From: Caballeronia terrestris
GTDB lineage: Bacteria > Pseudomonadota > Gammaproteobacteria > Burkholderiales > Burkholderiaceae
DNA length: 64,000 nucleotides
NCBI RefSeq assembly: GCF_001544515.1
Contig: NZ_FCOL02000001.1
Span: 310,001 to 374,000 of the forward strand
Reading direction: 5' to 3'
Part shown: piece by piece, positions 53,335 to 62,703 of the stretch
Layout: each line of letters starts with the position of its first letter
Numbering within the stretch: position 1 is the stretch's first letter
Notes under the pieces: generated by a model
Database searches by the model: none
The model's input: the letters and a program-made list of their open reading frames with translations, nothing else
Told to the model about the DNA's origin: nothing
Translations under genes and position numbers: made by a program

Positions 53335-54585
53335 TTAGGAGGCTTCCGTACCGCTGTTCGATGCGCCCAGGCTTAAACCTTTCTGCACCCCCGCCAGCCC
53401 CGCCCCCACCGCGAGCAAAATCGACGAATACAGAAGCCCCCGCGCGAGTCCGGCGCCATCGGAGATATACCCGATGACCATCGGCCCGACGATCTGCCCG
53501 AACGCGAACACGATCGTAAAAGCGCTGATCCCTTGAGCCCACCGCGCGGGAGGAAAGTTGTGCCGCACAAAAGCCGTCGTCGATGCCACCGCCGACAAAA
53601 ACGTCGCCCCGAACAGCGCTCCGGATAAAAACGCAACCGTTGTCGACGCAAACACCACCGGCATCACCGTCGCGAACGCGAGCAGTCCGTTGAGCACAGC
53701 AAGCGCCTGTCCGCCGCGCATGCGGTTCAGCAGCCCCGACCAGAGCCGCGCCGAGACCACCGTCGCGAGTCCGAGCAGAACATAGAACGCCGTCACGACC
53801 GAAGCGCTCATCCCTCCGTTGCGCAAGAGCGCGATGATGAACGTCATGTAGCCGATATACCCGACGCCAAAGAAGAAGTACCCGCCGAGCGCAAAGGCGA
53901 AGCGCGGCCACGTCGGAGCATCCACCGCACCGGCTCGCGCGGGTTCTGCACTCGCCTGCATCTGCGCGCCACCACGTTCGATCCGCCGCGCAGCGACAAT
54001 CGCTGCCACCGAAAGCACCGCACACGCCGCAGCCAGCGCAAGCCACGCCCACTGCCACCCGTGCACGCCGCCACCAATGCTGAACGGCACGAGCAATGCC
54101 GACACGACGATGCCCCACCCCGCGCCGCCGTAGTACAAGCCGAGCACGAGCCCGGCATCGCGCGGATGCGAGGAAGCCAGCCGCGCCGCCAGCACGCCTC
54201 CGCCGATGAAGATGAACGCGCTGCTGACCCCGGTCGCGACGCGCTGTGCAAGCAGCGCAGCGGTATCGGAGATCATGCCGCTCACCGCCATCACGAGCGC
54301 AGTCACCACGCACCCCGCGACGAAACACGTTCCCGCCGGCCAGCGTCGCGCGCACAGAGGAAACACGAGCGCGCCGAGCAGATACCCGAACGCGTTCGCC
54401 GTATTCATCGCGCCCGCCTGGGCGAAGGTCCAGCCGAGATCGGCCTTCATCGAGGGAAGCAGCAACGCGTACGCGAAGCGCGTAAGCCCGAGCGCGATCG
54501 CGCTGCCTAGAGATAGACTCGCCGCGAGCGTGAGCGTCTGCGCGCGGGTAAGCGATGGTGTCCCCGTTCCTGTGTCGTCCGTCAT
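53335..54585 (-). CDS. MFS transporter, YbfB/YjiJ type
   Basis: A 416-residue twelve-helix transporter. Family signs are the first helix LGSAIALGLTRFAYALLLPS followed by MKADLGWTFAQAGAMNTANA, and GVGYIGYMTFIIALLRNGGM in the second half. Such carriers are poorly characterised and may export small molecules. ATG 54585 (MTDDTGTG) is preferred to the longer frame that runs back to 54699. It is directly downstream of glyA-independent DNA and is read in the same direction as glyA. Confidence 0.87.
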   Translation of the reverse strand: MTDDTGTGTPSLTRAQTLTLAASLSLGSAIALGLTRFAYALLLPSMKADLGWTFAQAGAMNTANAFGYLLGALVFPLCARRWPAGTCFVAGCVVTALVMAVSGMISDTAALLAQRVATGVSSAFIFIGGGVLAARLASSHPRDAGLVLGLYYGGAGWGIVVSALLVPFSIGGGVHGWQWAWLALAAACAVLSVAAIVAARRIERGGAQMQASAEPARAGAVDAPTWPRFAFALGGYFFFGVGYIGYMTFIIALLRNGGMSASVVTAFYVLLGLATVVSARLWSGLLNRMRGGQALAVLNGLLAFATVMPVVFASTTVAFLSGALFGATFLSAVASTTAFVRHNFPPARWAQGISAFTIVFAFGQIVGPMVIGYISDGAGLARGLLYSSILLAVGAGLAGVQKGLSLGASNSGTEAS

Positions 54586-54665
54586 CGTTTTTATTGAGCG
54601 CCGGTGGCGCTCCGCCGCGTCGCGCAGCGGAGCATCGGCGTATGGTATCGCGAGCCTTCGCGACC

Positions 54666-55925
54666 TTAAACCCCCGCGTACACCGGATACCGCGCACACA
54701 GCCTCGACACCTCCTCCCGCACGCGCGCCTGCACATGCTCGTTGCCGATATCGTCGAGCACGTCGCAGATGAGCTTTGCCGTGAGCGATGCGTCGGCCTC
54801 TGTGAAGCCGCGCGTCGTGATCGCCGGCGTGCCGATGCGAATGCCGCTCGTCACGAACGGCGACTGCGGATCGTTCGGCACCGTGTTCTTGTTGACCGTG
54901 ATGTGTGACCGGCCGAGCGCGGCATCCGCGTCCTTGCCCGTGATGCCACGCGCGACGAGACTCACGAGGAACAGATGATCGTCCGTGCCGCCCGATACCA
55001 CGTCGTATTCGCGCTCGATGAACACCTTTACCATCGCGCGCGCGTTCGCGAGGGTCGCCTTCTGGTAATCGACGAACTCTGCGCCAAGCGCCTCCTTGAA
55101 CGCGACGGCCTTCGCCGCGATCACGTGCATCAACGGTCCGCCTTGCGTGCCGGGGAAGACCATCGCGTTGAGCTTCTTCTCGATGTCTTCCTTCGACCGG
55201 GCGAGAATCAACCCGCCGCGCGGTCCGCGCAAAGTCTTGTGCGTGGTCGTCGTGACGACGTCGGCGAACGGCACCGGGTTCGGATACAGCCCTGCCGCGA
55301 CGAGACCCGCGACATGCGCCATATCGACGAACAAATACGCGCCGACGCTATCCGCAATCGCCCGAAAGCGCGCGAAGTCGAGCACGCGCGAATACGCCGA
55401 GAAGCCCGCGACGATCATCTTCGGCTTGTGTTCGAGCGCGAGCCGCGCGAGATCGTCGTAGTCGATCAGCCCGCTCGCCGTATCGACGCCATATTGCACC
55501 GCGCGATACAGCTTGCCGGAAAACGACACCTTTGCGCCGTGCGTCAAGTGCCCGCCGTGCGCGAGGCTCATGCCGAGGATCGTGTCGCCGGGCGCGAGCA
55601 GCGCCATGTAGACCGCCGCGTTCGCCTGCGATCCGCTGTGCGGCTGGACGTTCGCGTAATCGGCGGCGAAGAGGCGCTTCGCTCGCGCGATCGCGAGCGA
55701 TTCGACCACGTCCACATGCTCGCAGCCGCCGTAATAGCGCTTGCCCGGATAGCCTTCCGCGTACTTGTTGGTCAGCACCGAGCCCTGCGCTTCGAGCACG
55801 CGCGGACTCGCGTAATTCTCGGACGCGATCAGCTCGATGTGGTCCTCCTGTCGATGCCGCTCCTGACGCATCGCATCGGCCAGTTCGGGATCGAAGCCCG
55901 CGATGGTTTGTGCCGCTGAAAACAT
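54666..55925 (-). CDS. glyA: Serine hydroxymethyltransferase
   Basis: A 419-residue PLP enzyme that interconverts serine and glycine with methylene-tetrahydrofolate. Seen: [40 protein letters not shown], and the PLP-lysine segment [19 protein letters not shown] near residue 230. Start [12 protein letters not shown]. Position next to creatinase suggests use of glycine made from creatine-derived sarcosine, as a second copy beside a housekeeping glyA; this is inference. Confidence 0.96.
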   Translation of the reverse strand: MFSAAQTIAGFDPELADAMRQERHRQEDHIELIASENYASPRVLEAQGSVLTNKYAEGYPGKRYYGGCEHVDVVESLAIARAKRLFAADYANVQPHSGSQANAAVYMALLAPGDTILGMSLAHGGHLTHGAKVSFSGKLYRAVQYGVDTASGLIDYDDLARLALEHKPKMIVAGFSAYSRVLDFARFRAIADSVGAYLFVDMAHVAGLVAAGLYPNPVPFADVVTTTTHKTLRGPRGGLILARSKEDIEKKLNAMVFPGTQGGPLMHVIAAKAVAFKEALGAEFVDYQKATLANARAMVKVFIEREYDVVSGGTDDHLFLVSLVARGITGKDADAALGRSHITVNKNTVPNDPQSPFVTSGIRIGTPAITTRGFTEADASLTAKLICDVLDDIGNEHVQARVREEVSRLCARYPVYAGV

Positions 55926-55991
55926 GGATTCTCCTGCGTGTGTTTCGTCTTGCGACCTACGCGGCCGCAAGACTGGTTCGTTCGAGAAGCG

Positions 55992-57203
55992 TCAGGCCGC
56001 GATGATGTTTTTCTCAGGACCGTAAGGGAAGCCCGTGATGTTGGTCGCGTCCTTCTTGCCGATCACGAGAATATCGTGTTCGCGATAGCCGCCCGCACCG
56101 GGCAGCCCTTGCGGCAGCATGATCATCGGTTCCATCGAAACGACCATGTTCTCTTCCAGCACCGTATCGATGTCCTCGCGCAGTTCGAGCCCCGCCTCGC
56201 GGCCGTAGTAGTGCGAGAGCACGCCAAACGAATGGCCGTAGCCGAACGTGCGGTATTTCAGCAGGCCGTACTCGGCGTAGATCTTGTTCAGCTCGTGCGC
56301 GATATCGCTGCAGCGCGCGCCCGGCTTGATCAGCTTAAGCCCCGCCTCGTGCACCTCGACGTTGATCTTCCACAGGCGCAGATGCTCATCGGAACAATGA
56401 TCGAAGAACATCGTGCGTTCGAGCGCCGTGTAGTAGCCCGCGATCATCGAGAAGCAGTTCAGGCTCAGGATGTCGCCCTCTTGCACCTTGCGCGTGGTGA
56501 CGGGGTTGTGCGCGCCGTCGGTGTTGATGCCGGACTGGAACCACGTCCATGTGTCCATCAGTTCCGAATGCGGATAGCGGCGAGCGATCTCGCGCACCAT
56601 CGCCTGCGTGGAGGCCAGCGCGACTTCGTGTTCGGGCACGCCTGCATGCACCGCAGCCGCAAGCGCTGCGCCGCCCACGTCGCACACCGCCGCGCCATTT
56701 TTGATGACCTCGATCTCTTCCGCTGACTTGATCATGCGCATGCGCATCGTCTGGGCGCTGATATCGACGAACTCGGCATCGGGTAACGCGGCTTTCAACT
56801 TCGCGAGCACGTCGACCGGCATCTGGTCGAACTCGACGCCCACGCGTCCTTTGTTCTCGATCTCGCCCTGCACAGCGCGAAAGAAGTTGTCGCGCTGCCA
56901 GTCGGTGTAGACGACGTTGTAGTCGCCGACCGTGCGCCGCCACGGCTGCCCGCCATCGATATTCGCGCTGATCGACACCACCTTCTTCTGCGTCACGACG
57001 ACTCCGTACTTGCGCCCGAACGAGCAGTACAGGAAGTCCGTGTAGTAGTTGATGTTGTGATAGGACGTGAACAGCACGGCGTCGACGTTCTCACGCGCCA
57101 TCAGATCACGCAGCTTCGCCTGACGGTTAGCGTATTCGGCATCCGAGAACGTGTGCTGCACTTTTTCGCCGTTCTCGATGCGGATCAGGTTTTCCAGTTT
57201 CAT
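55992..57203 (-). CDS. Creatinase (creatine amidinohydrolase)
   Basis: A 403-residue enzyme of the pita-bread (M24) fold that hydrolyses creatine to sarcosine and urea. Length and nearly every block match Pseudomonas creatinase: LFTSYHNINYYTDFLYCSFG, ISANIDGGQPWRRTVG, DTWTWFQSGINTDGAHNPV, and RTFGYGHSFGVLSHYYGREA. The metal ligands of aminopeptidases are not needed in this branch. It lies between its probable regulator gene (upstream) and glyA (downstream), all leftward. No sarcosine oxidase is in the window. Confidence 0.94.
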   Translation of the reverse strand: MKLENLIRIENGEKVQHTFSDAEYANRQAKLRDLMARENVDAVLFTSYHNINYYTDFLYCSFGRKYGVVVTQKKVVSISANIDGGQPWRRTVGDYNVVYTDWQRDNFFRAVQGEIENKGRVGVEFDQMPVDVLAKLKAALPDAEFVDISAQTMRMRMIKSAEEIEVIKNGAAVCDVGGAALAAAVHAGVPEHEVALASTQAMVREIARRYPHSELMDTWTWFQSGINTDGAHNPVTTRKVQEGDILSLNCFSMIAGYYTALERTMFFDHCSDEHLRLWKINVEVHEAGLKLIKPGARCSDIAHELNKIYAEYGLLKYRTFGYGHSFGVLSHYYGREAGLELREDIDTVLEENMVVSMEPMIMLPQGLPGAGGYREHDILVIGKKDATNITGFPYGPEKNIIAA

Positions 57204-57256
57204 TCGCTCGCTCCTTGTTGGAAAGTGATTTCACTGGAGCCATGGTAGGAGTTCGG

Positions 57257-57280
57257 CGAATCCGAACATTTCCGGATTCG
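57257..57280 (-). promoter_or_regulatory. Inverted repeat upstream of creatinase
   Basis: CGAATCCG (57257-57264) and CGGATTCG (57273-57280) form a perfect 8-bp inverted repeat, 54 bases upstream of the creatinase start and 49 bases beyond the regulator stop. A second smaller palindrome (AGTGATTTCACT, 57224-57235) lies closer to the gene. They are candidate operator sites for the GlxA-type regulator; the first could also be a weak terminator. Confidence 0.4.
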
Positions 57281-57328
57281 ACGCCGTCCTTTGCGAATTC
57301 GTCGGCGAGGGTTTTTACCGAGGAGCGC

Positions 57329-58375
57329 CTAAAGCGCGTTTTGATAGCGCCGGCGGTCGGCGCTCGGGGAAATCTGGAACTGCGCCTTATAGCGCGTGGC
57401 GAAGTGCGTCGTCGATGCAAAGCCGGTGCGCGCGCACACCTCTTCGAGCGGCTTCGACGTCCGATACAGCAACTGCCGCGCGCGCAGCAATCGAATTTCG
57501 ATGTATGCCTGCGCGGGCGTCTTGCCGAGCCGCTCCTGGAACCAGCGTTCGAGCTGCCGTTGCGATACCTCAAGATACGCGGCGATCTCGGCCACCGACA
57601 GCGCCTCTTCGACATTGCTCTCCATGTACTGCAGCGCTTCCTCGAGCTTCGCGTGCTCGGCGCCCATGTACTGGCGCAGCGACGTGCGCTGCCGCTGCTC
57701 GTGGCTGCGCCTTTCCGCGACGAGCAATTCGAGCACACGCGCCGCCAGCGACCGGCTGCCGGGCGGGGCGCCGAGCAGGTGCACCATCAGGTCGAGCGGC
57801 GCGATGCCGCCGCTGCACGTATAGCGGTCGCGATCGACTTCGTATAAACGGTTCGAGACCGTCAGGCGCGGAAACTGCTCGACGAGGGCGTCCTGATCTT
57901 CCCAGTGGATCGTGCACCGATAGCCGTTCAAGAGCCCCGCGCGCGCGAGAAAGTAGCTGCCCGTATCGAGTCCGCCGAGCGCCACGCCGTGTCGCGCCTG
58001 CAAGCGCAGCCAGTCGAGCACCGCGCCGATGCCCTTCTTCGGAATCGGATTCGGACCCACGACGAAGACCGCATCGTATGCGCCGCCATCGGCCATCGCG
58101 GTATCGGGCACGACGCGGATGCCGTCGCTCGAACGCGTGACTTCGTGATCGACGCCGATCAGCTCGTACTCGTACACCTTGCGTCCGACGATCATGTTCG
58201 CGATGCGCAACGGATCGACCGCCGCTGCGAGCGCGATCAGCGAGAAGTCGTTGACCAGCAGGAAGCCGTAGCGCGTCACGCGCAGGTCGTGCATGCCATC
58301 GGTCGTCGGCGGGGTGTCGGGCGCTCGCGGCATGGCGGGACGTGTCGTGTCGTTCAGGCAAAAAGGTTCAGGCAT
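57329..58375 (-). CDS. GlxA-family AraC-type regulator
   Basis: A 348-residue regulator with an N-terminal DJ-1/PfpI-like domain (YGFLLVNDFSLIALAAAVDP, AVFVVGPNPIP, GGLDTGSYFLARAGLL) and a C-terminal AraC DNA-binding domain (LSVAEIAAYLEVSQRQLERW, EVCARTGFASTTHFATRY). Relatives (GbdR, SouR type) control glycine betaine, sarcosine or creatine catabolism, which fits the creatinase gene directly downstream. A shorter start (58294, MHDLRVTRYG) is possible. Confidence 0.9.
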   Translation of the reverse strand: MPEPFCLNDTTRPAMPRAPDTPPTTDGMHDLRVTRYGFLLVNDFSLIALAAAVDPLRIANMIVGRKVYEYELIGVDHEVTRSSDGIRVVPDTAMADGGAYDAVFVVGPNPIPKKGIGAVLDWLRLQARHGVALGGLDTGSYFLARAGLLNGYRCTIHWEDQDALVEQFPRLTVSNRLYEVDRDRYTCSGGIAPLDLMVHLLGAPPGSRSLAARVLELLVAERRSHEQRQRTSLRQYMGAEHAKLEEALQYMESNVEEALSVAEIAAYLEVSQRQLERWFQERLGKTPAQAYIEIRLLRARQLLYRTSKPLEEVCARTGFASTTHFATRYKAQFQISPSADRRRYQNAL

Positions 58376-58425
58376 TCTAGTACGGCTCGCTTTAGACTGG
58401 CCGTCTTCCCGGAAAGACCAGACGC

Positions 58426-59847
58426 GTGAAAACCCAAGGAAACTTTCGCCTCACCGCCGCCGTCGTCGCGAGCGCGCTCTTCATGCAGAACATGGACGGC
58501 ACGATCGTCGCGACGGCCATCCCGTCGATGGCACGCGATCTCGGCGTCGATCCCGTACATCTGAGCAGCGCGATCACCGCGTACCTCGTCGCGCTGACGG
58601 TGTTCATCCCGGCGAGCGGCTGGGTCGCCGACCGCTTCGGCGCGCGACGCGTCTTCATGTGGGCGATCGCCACGTTTACGGTCGCATCGATCGCGTGCGC
58701 GGCATCGACGAGCCTCGCGACGCTGATCGCCGCGCGCATCGTGCAGGGCCTCGGCGGCGCGATGATGGTGCCCGTCGGACGGCTGATCCTCTTTCGCGGC
58801 GTGCGGCGCGAGGAGCTGGTCCAAGCGACGACCTGGCTCACGATGCCCGCGCTGATCGGCCCATTGCTAGGCCCGCCGCTCGGCGGCTTCCTGACCGACG
58901 CGCTCTCGTGGCGCGCGATCTTCTGGGTGAACGTGCCGGTCGGCATCGTCGGGATGCTGCTGACGTGGCGCCTGCTGCCGCCCTCGGAGCCCGAGCCCGC
59001 GACGCCGCCCGACGTGCACGGCATGCTGCTCGTCGGCGTGTCGCTGAGTCTCTTCATGATCGGCATCGAAAGCGGCGGACGCGGCGTGCTGCCCGATGGC
59101 CTGCCGTGGATGAGCGTCGCGTGCGGCGCACTGCTCTTCTGGCTCGCGGTGCGGCATTGCCAGCGCGTGGAGAACCCGGCCGTCGACTTTTCGCTGCTCG
59201 CGATTCCTACCTTCCATGCCGCGACGATCGCGGGCAGCCTGTTTCGCGCGGGCGCCGGGGCGCTGCCGTTTCTCGTGCCGCTGACCTTGCAGGCGGGCTT
59301 CGGCTACAGCGCGACGTCGAGCGGCCTCATCACGTTCGCGAGCGCGCTCGGCTCGTTCTGCATGCGGCCGATGACATCGCTCGCGCTGCGCCACTTCTCC
59401 GTGCGCGCGGTGTTGTGCGCGGGGAGCGTGTCGTTCGCGGTGGTGCTCGCGGTCTGCTCGACGATGTCGCAGGCGTGGCCCGCCGCCGCGATCTTCCTGC
59501 TGCTACTTCTGGGCGGCCTCAGCCGCTCGCTCTCCTTCGCAACGATGGGCGCGCTCGCCTTCGCCGACGTACCGCGCCCGAGACTCGCCGCCGCGACGTC
59601 GTTTCAGGGCACGGCGCAGCAGTTGATGAAGGCGGTCGGCGTGACGGTCGCGGCGGGAACGATCCAAGTCACGATGCTGCTATCCGGCAACGCGCACGCG
59701 GAACGCTGGCAACTGGCCTGCGGGTTCCTCGTGACCGCCGCCGTCGTGCTCGGCTCGTGGCCGATGTTCGCCCGCCTCTCGCCGGAAGCGGGAGCGGGCA
59801 TCTCGGCCTCGGGACGCAAGGCCGCGAGTCAGACCGAAGCGCGCTAG
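58426..59847 (+). CDS. MFS transporter, DHA2 (EmrB/QacA-like) family
   Basis: A 473-residue exporter with fourteen hydrophobic segments. Helix 1 has LFMQNMDGTIVATAIPSMAR, a DHA2 signature, and GWVADRFGARRVFMWAI is the loop motif; RLILFRGVRREELVQ and GPPLGGFLTDALSWRAIFWV are typical. Substrate is likely a drug or a toxic small molecule, driven by protons. It is divergent from the GlxA-type regulator, with 50 bases between the starts. Confidence 0.9.
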   Translation: MKTQGNFRLTAAVVASALFMQNMDGTIVATAIPSMARDLGVDPVHLSSAITAYLVALTVFIPASGWVADRFGARRVFMWAIATFTVASIACAASTSLATLIAARIVQGLGGAMMVPVGRLILFRGVRREELVQATTWLTMPALIGPLLGPPLGGFLTDALSWRAIFWVNVPVGIVGMLLTWRLLPPSEPEPATPPDVHGMLLVGVSLSLFMIGIESGGRGVLPDGLPWMSVACGALLFWLAVRHCQRVENPAVDFSLLAIPTFHAATIAGSLFRAGAGALPFLVPLTLQAGFGYSATSSGLITFASALGSFCMRPMTSLALRHFSVRAVLCAGSVSFAVVLAVCSTMSQAWPAAAIFLLLLLGGLSRSLSFATMGALAFADVPRPRLAAATSFQGTAQQLMKAVGVTVAAGTIQVTMLLSGNAHAERWQLACGFLVTAAVVLGSWPMFARLSPEAGAGISASGRKAASQTEAR

Positions 59848-59860
59848 TTACATCGCTGCT

Positions 59861-60121
59861 TTATTTCGATGCCGCAGGCGCGCTCGCGCCGCCTTGCGCT
59901 TTCTTCTCGGCTGCCTGGACGTCGTTCGGATATTGCGGATCGGACGCCTTGGGCTTATAGCCGTTCTGTTCGAGGTTCTTCAAGTCGGCTTTGGTTTCGG
60001 CGCGCGTCGTGGTGCTGCCGTTCGACGGCGTGCCGGCCGTTTGCGCCTGAGCGCTGACAGCGCTCGCGGCGAGCAAGGCAGCCATCGACAAACGGACTGT
60101 AGCGAGGCGGATCTTCGACAT
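59861..60121 (-). CDS. DUF4148 secreted protein
   Basis: An 86-residue exported protein: signal peptide through SAVSAQAQT, then a polar mature part with TRAETKADLKNLEQNGYKP and a proline/alanine-rich tail ending APAASK. DUF4148 proteins are abundant in Burkholderia and of unknown function. It converges with the DHA2 gene, 13 bases between stops. Confidence 0.85.
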   Translation of the reverse strand: MSKIRLATVRLSMAALLAASAVSAQAQTAGTPSNGSTTTRAETKADLKNLEQNGYKPKASDPQYPNDVQAAEKKAQGGASAPAASK

Positions 60122-60279
60122 GGTTATTCTCCATGGATGTGTGGTGAATCACATCGAGCATCGCGCATACCCGTTGTCCGCTTACTTCAACTTATCGCGA
60201 CGATTCGCGGCAAACTCATGATTTGCAAGGAATTTTTATTGTCTGTACAATGCGGTTTCTGCCAAAACCGCTCACCGAC

Positions 60280-60798
60280 ATGCGCCGAATCCTCCTTCTG
60301 CCGCTTCTTTCGCTCGCCCTGACGCAGGGCGCGGGCGCGCAGGAGGCCGCGCAAGCCGCTCCGGCGGACGAGCAAACCGGCCATCAGATCTCGCGCGTCA
60401 TCTCGCAGAAGTTCGGCGTCGCGCGCGAAAAGGCCGAGCAGATTTCCGCGGCGGTGATGTCGTCGGCATCGAAATATTCTTTGCCTCCCGCGCTGCTCCT
60501 CGCGATCATTTCCATCGAATCGCGCTTCAAGGAAAGGGCCAAGGGCGCGAACGGCGCGACTGGCCTGATGCAGGTCGTGCCGGCCGCGCACAAGCAGCTC
60601 GTACGCAACGTCGATTTGACGGACCCGGAGGCGAACATCGAAACGGGTTCGGCGATCCTGCACGGCTATCTCAAGTCTGCGCAGGGCGATGTCGACGTCG
60701 CGCTGAAGAACTACGGCGGATCGTCGGCTTATGCGGAGAAAGTCAGCCTGCGCGCGAAGGGCTTCGAACCGATTGCGCCTTCCAGCGACGGTAAGTAG
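60280..60798 (+). CDS. Lytic transglycosylase, SLT domain
   Basis: A 172-residue exported murein transglycosylase. The signal peptide is MRRILLLPLLSLALTQGAGA. The SLT domain has the catalytic Glu in LAIISIESRFKERA, GATGLMQVVPAAHK and NIETGSAILHGYL. It is short, with only the catalytic domain, like pilus- or secretion-associated IagB-type enzymes, but no such system is nearby. The ATG at 60250 is an alternative start with ten more residues. Confidence 0.9.
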   Translation: MRRILLLPLLSLALTQGAGAQEAAQAAPADEQTGHQISRVISQKFGVAREKAEQISAAVMSSASKYSLPPALLLAIISIESRFKERAKGANGATGLMQVVPAAHKQLVRNVDLTDPEANIETGSAILHGYLKSAQGDVDVALKNYGGSSAYAEKVSLRAKGFEPIAPSSDGK

Positions 60799-60811
60799 GC
60801 GCCGCAGGCCC

Positions 60812-60848
60812 AAAAAAAGCGCGCCCGGATCGAACGATCCGGGCGCGC
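60812..60848. terminator. Terminator between convergent genes
   Basis: A 13-bp perfect GC-rich stem (60819-60831 with 60836-60848) with a four-base loop. Seven A lie on its left, so on the minus strand it is followed by seven T and is a strong terminator for the glycine-rich protein gene; on the plus strand (transglycosylase gene) the tail is weaker. Confidence 0.88.
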
Positions 60849-60877
60849 CCGTTTCAAGCCTCGAAAACTTCAAGCGT

Positions 60878-61252
60878 CTAATAAGCCTTCTTCATGCCGC
60901 TGCCGGAGCTTGTGCCCGAGTCATTCGGCGCTTTCCGCTGCATCGTCCCTTGCGACGAATCGTTGTTCATGTCATTGGACATGCCGCTCTTGCCCGAACC
61001 CATCCCGGCCGATCCATCGGGTGCGCCGCCCATGCCCTGGTTCTTACCGGTGCCTTGGTTCAAGCCGCCGCCCGAGTTCATGCCGCCGCCCTGACCCATG
61101 CCCGCGGCCGGCGCTGCCGTGCTGCCCGAATTTCCGCCGCCGGCCCCACCCATGCCCGCTCCACCGCCCCCGCCGCCCGCCTGCGCATACGCGCCGCCGG
61201 ACAGGCCCAACACCATCGCTGTAATCAGAATGTTCTTCGTGGTCGCTTTCAT
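60878..61252 (-). CDS. Glycine/methionine-rich secreted protein
   Basis: A 124-residue exported protein with signal peptide MKATTKNILITAMVLGLSGG and cleavage near AYAQA. The mature part is almost wholly low-complexity (GGGGGGAGMGGAGGG, MGQGGGMNSGGGLNQGTG, MSNDMNNDSSQGTMQRK), probably unstructured. Such proteins are common in Burkholderia; the function is unknown. METAM at 61261 is an alternative start. Confidence 0.72.
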   Translation of the reverse strand: MKATTKNILITAMVLGLSGGAYAQAGGGGGGAGMGGAGGGNSGSTAAPAAGMGQGGGMNSGGGLNQGTGKNQGMGGAPDGSAGMGSGKSGMSNDMNNDSSQGTMQRKAPNDSGTSSGSGMKKAY

Positions 61253-61365
61253 TGCAGTCTCCATCAGAGTGTGCCGATCGCGCGTGGCAACCAAGCCGTC
61301 GCAACGCCCGTATCGACAAGATCGCAATCAGCGTGCCGCGTCGCCACTCTCAGAGGTAGACGCGA

Positions 61366-61713
61366 TCACCAGCCCGGCGCGTAGCCCGGTTGCGGCGCAG
61401 GACCACAAGCTACGTACGCGCGACGATAGTTATCGAAGCAATATCCCGGCGGCGGCGGCGCGGGTTGCGCATACACCGGCTGCGCATACGCGGGCGCGGC
61501 ATAGACGGGCTGCGCATAGACAGGCGCCGGTTCGGCATACACAGGCGCCGAGTTCGCCACCGATCCGACGAGCGCTCCCAGCACCGCGCCGCCGATGAGC
61601 GCGCCCACGATCGCGCCGCCGTCGCTTCCCCCGCCGCCGTGGCCGTGCGCGGACGCTTGTCCTGCCATCGCCAGACTGCCGGCTATCACCACCACAAGTG
61701 CTGCGCGTTTCAT
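61366..61713 (-). CDS. Glycine-zipper secreted or membrane protein
   Basis: A 115-residue exported protein: signal peptide LVVVIAGSLAMAGQASA, a His/Gly linker, then a glycine zipper (GGAIVGALIGGAVLGALVGS) that could insert in a membrane, followed by repeats of Ala-Pro-Val-Tyr-Ala/Gln (PVYAQPVYAAPAYAQPVYAQ). A C-terminal Cys pair (GYCFDNYRRAYVACGP) may form a disulfide. Function unknown. Confidence 0.75.
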   Translation of the reverse strand: MKRAALVVVIAGSLAMAGQASAHGHGGGGSDGGAIVGALIGGAVLGALVGSVANSAPVYAEPAPVYAQPVYAAPAYAQPVYAQPAPPPPGYCFDNYRRAYVACGPAPQPGYAPGW

Positions 61714-62109
61714 GAGTTTCTCCAGATCCCGATCGAATCGTCGGGACATGGAGCGGATGTTAAGCGGCTCGCGAAGAAATATCTGCTGCAGTTGGTAACG
61801 GCACATTTCAGCGGAAACATTTGGACGTTCGGCACGAATGCCGCTTAGTCGCCGGCGCGCTTTAAAGCATTAAGCCGCGCCGATAAATCTTTGCCATCCA
61901 AACTATTCCTAAAGTACTCATCGCATTGCAGCAAACACGGTACTTATGACGCGCTAAAACACGGTAAGCCCTTTCACTCCCAAGAGGGTTTCATTTGGTC
62001 GCGACTGGTTACTGTTTGTCACCAGATAAGAGTCAACGCTTGTCATCCACGCAGCGTTGTTACGGGCAGCACTGACCAATGCAGTGCACTTTCAAAGGAG
62101 TCTATAACC
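61714..62109. other. 396-base divergent intergenic region
   Basis: Nothing coding is seen between the glycine-zipper gene and the alanine/lysine-rich gene. It is less GC-rich than its surroundings (for example around 61900-62000), as expected of a promoter region, but no clear promoter boxes were found. Confidence 0.5.
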
Positions 62110-62592
62110 ATGAAGAAAATCGTCGCCGCTCTCGCATCCGCAATGCTCGTTACCACGGTATTCGCTCAAACAGCCGCGCCTGCGACGGAAGCCACCAAGG
62201 CTCAGTTGAAGGCGAACAGCGAAAGTCAGGAAGCACAAGCCACGGCCAACAAGAAGAAGGCCGAGGCACACAGCGACGCCGTCAAGGCACAGGCGTCGGC
62301 GAATGAAGACAAGGCATCGGCACAGTCCGACGCAGACAAGAAAGCTGCAAAGGTAGCGAAGGCGACCACGCCTGCGGAAGCATCCGACGCTCGCGGCGAT
62401 GCTGCCAAAGCGCAAACCAAGGCGAACAAGAAGAAGCACGATGCTCAGGTCAAGGCCGACAAGAAGAAGCACGATGCCGCCGAAGATGCCAACGTAGCGC
62501 AAGCGAAGGCCGACAAGCAAAAAGTCGAGGCTCAGAACGATGCTAACAAGACGGCCGCCGATGCGAAGATCGACGCTGCAAAGAAGCAATAA
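62110..62592 (+). CDS. Alanine/lysine-rich secreted coiled-coil protein
   Basis: A 160-residue exported protein with signal peptide MKKIVAALASAMLVTTVFAQ. The mature part is a repetitive Ala/Lys/Asp helix (KAQLKANSESQEAQATANKK, KANKKKHDAQVKADKKKHDA), with KADKKKHDA-like units repeated; it should form a long charged helix or be disordered. Base composition is lower in GC than the neighbouring genes because of many AAG and GAC codons. Function unknown; histone-like or desiccation-type roles are only guesses. A ribosome site (AAAGGAGT) precedes it. Confidence 0.78.
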   Translation: MKKIVAALASAMLVTTVFAQTAAPATEATKAQLKANSESQEAQATANKKKAEAHSDAVKAQASANEDKASAQSDADKKAAKVAKATTPAEASDARGDAAKAQTKANKKKHDAQVKADKKKHDAAEDANVAQAKADKQKVEAQNDANKTAADAKIDAAKKQ

Positions 62593-62611
62593 AGCAAGCG
62601 TCACGCGCATC

Positions 62612-62668
62612 GCGCACATCGATTTCTGATGTGCGCTTGTAGGGCGAGCCTTCGGACTCGCCCTTTTT
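62612..62668 (+). terminator. Tandem hairpin terminators
   Basis: A first 9-bp hairpin (62612-62620 with 62628-62636) is followed at once by a second 8-bp hairpin (62641-62648 with 62657-62664) that ends in a run of five T. They lie 20 bases after the stop of the alanine/lysine-rich protein and in front of the convergent kinase gene. Confidence 0.85.
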
Positions 62669-62703
62669 GCTTTAGCGTCTGCCTAAAGCGGCTTTAAGCG
62701 TCT

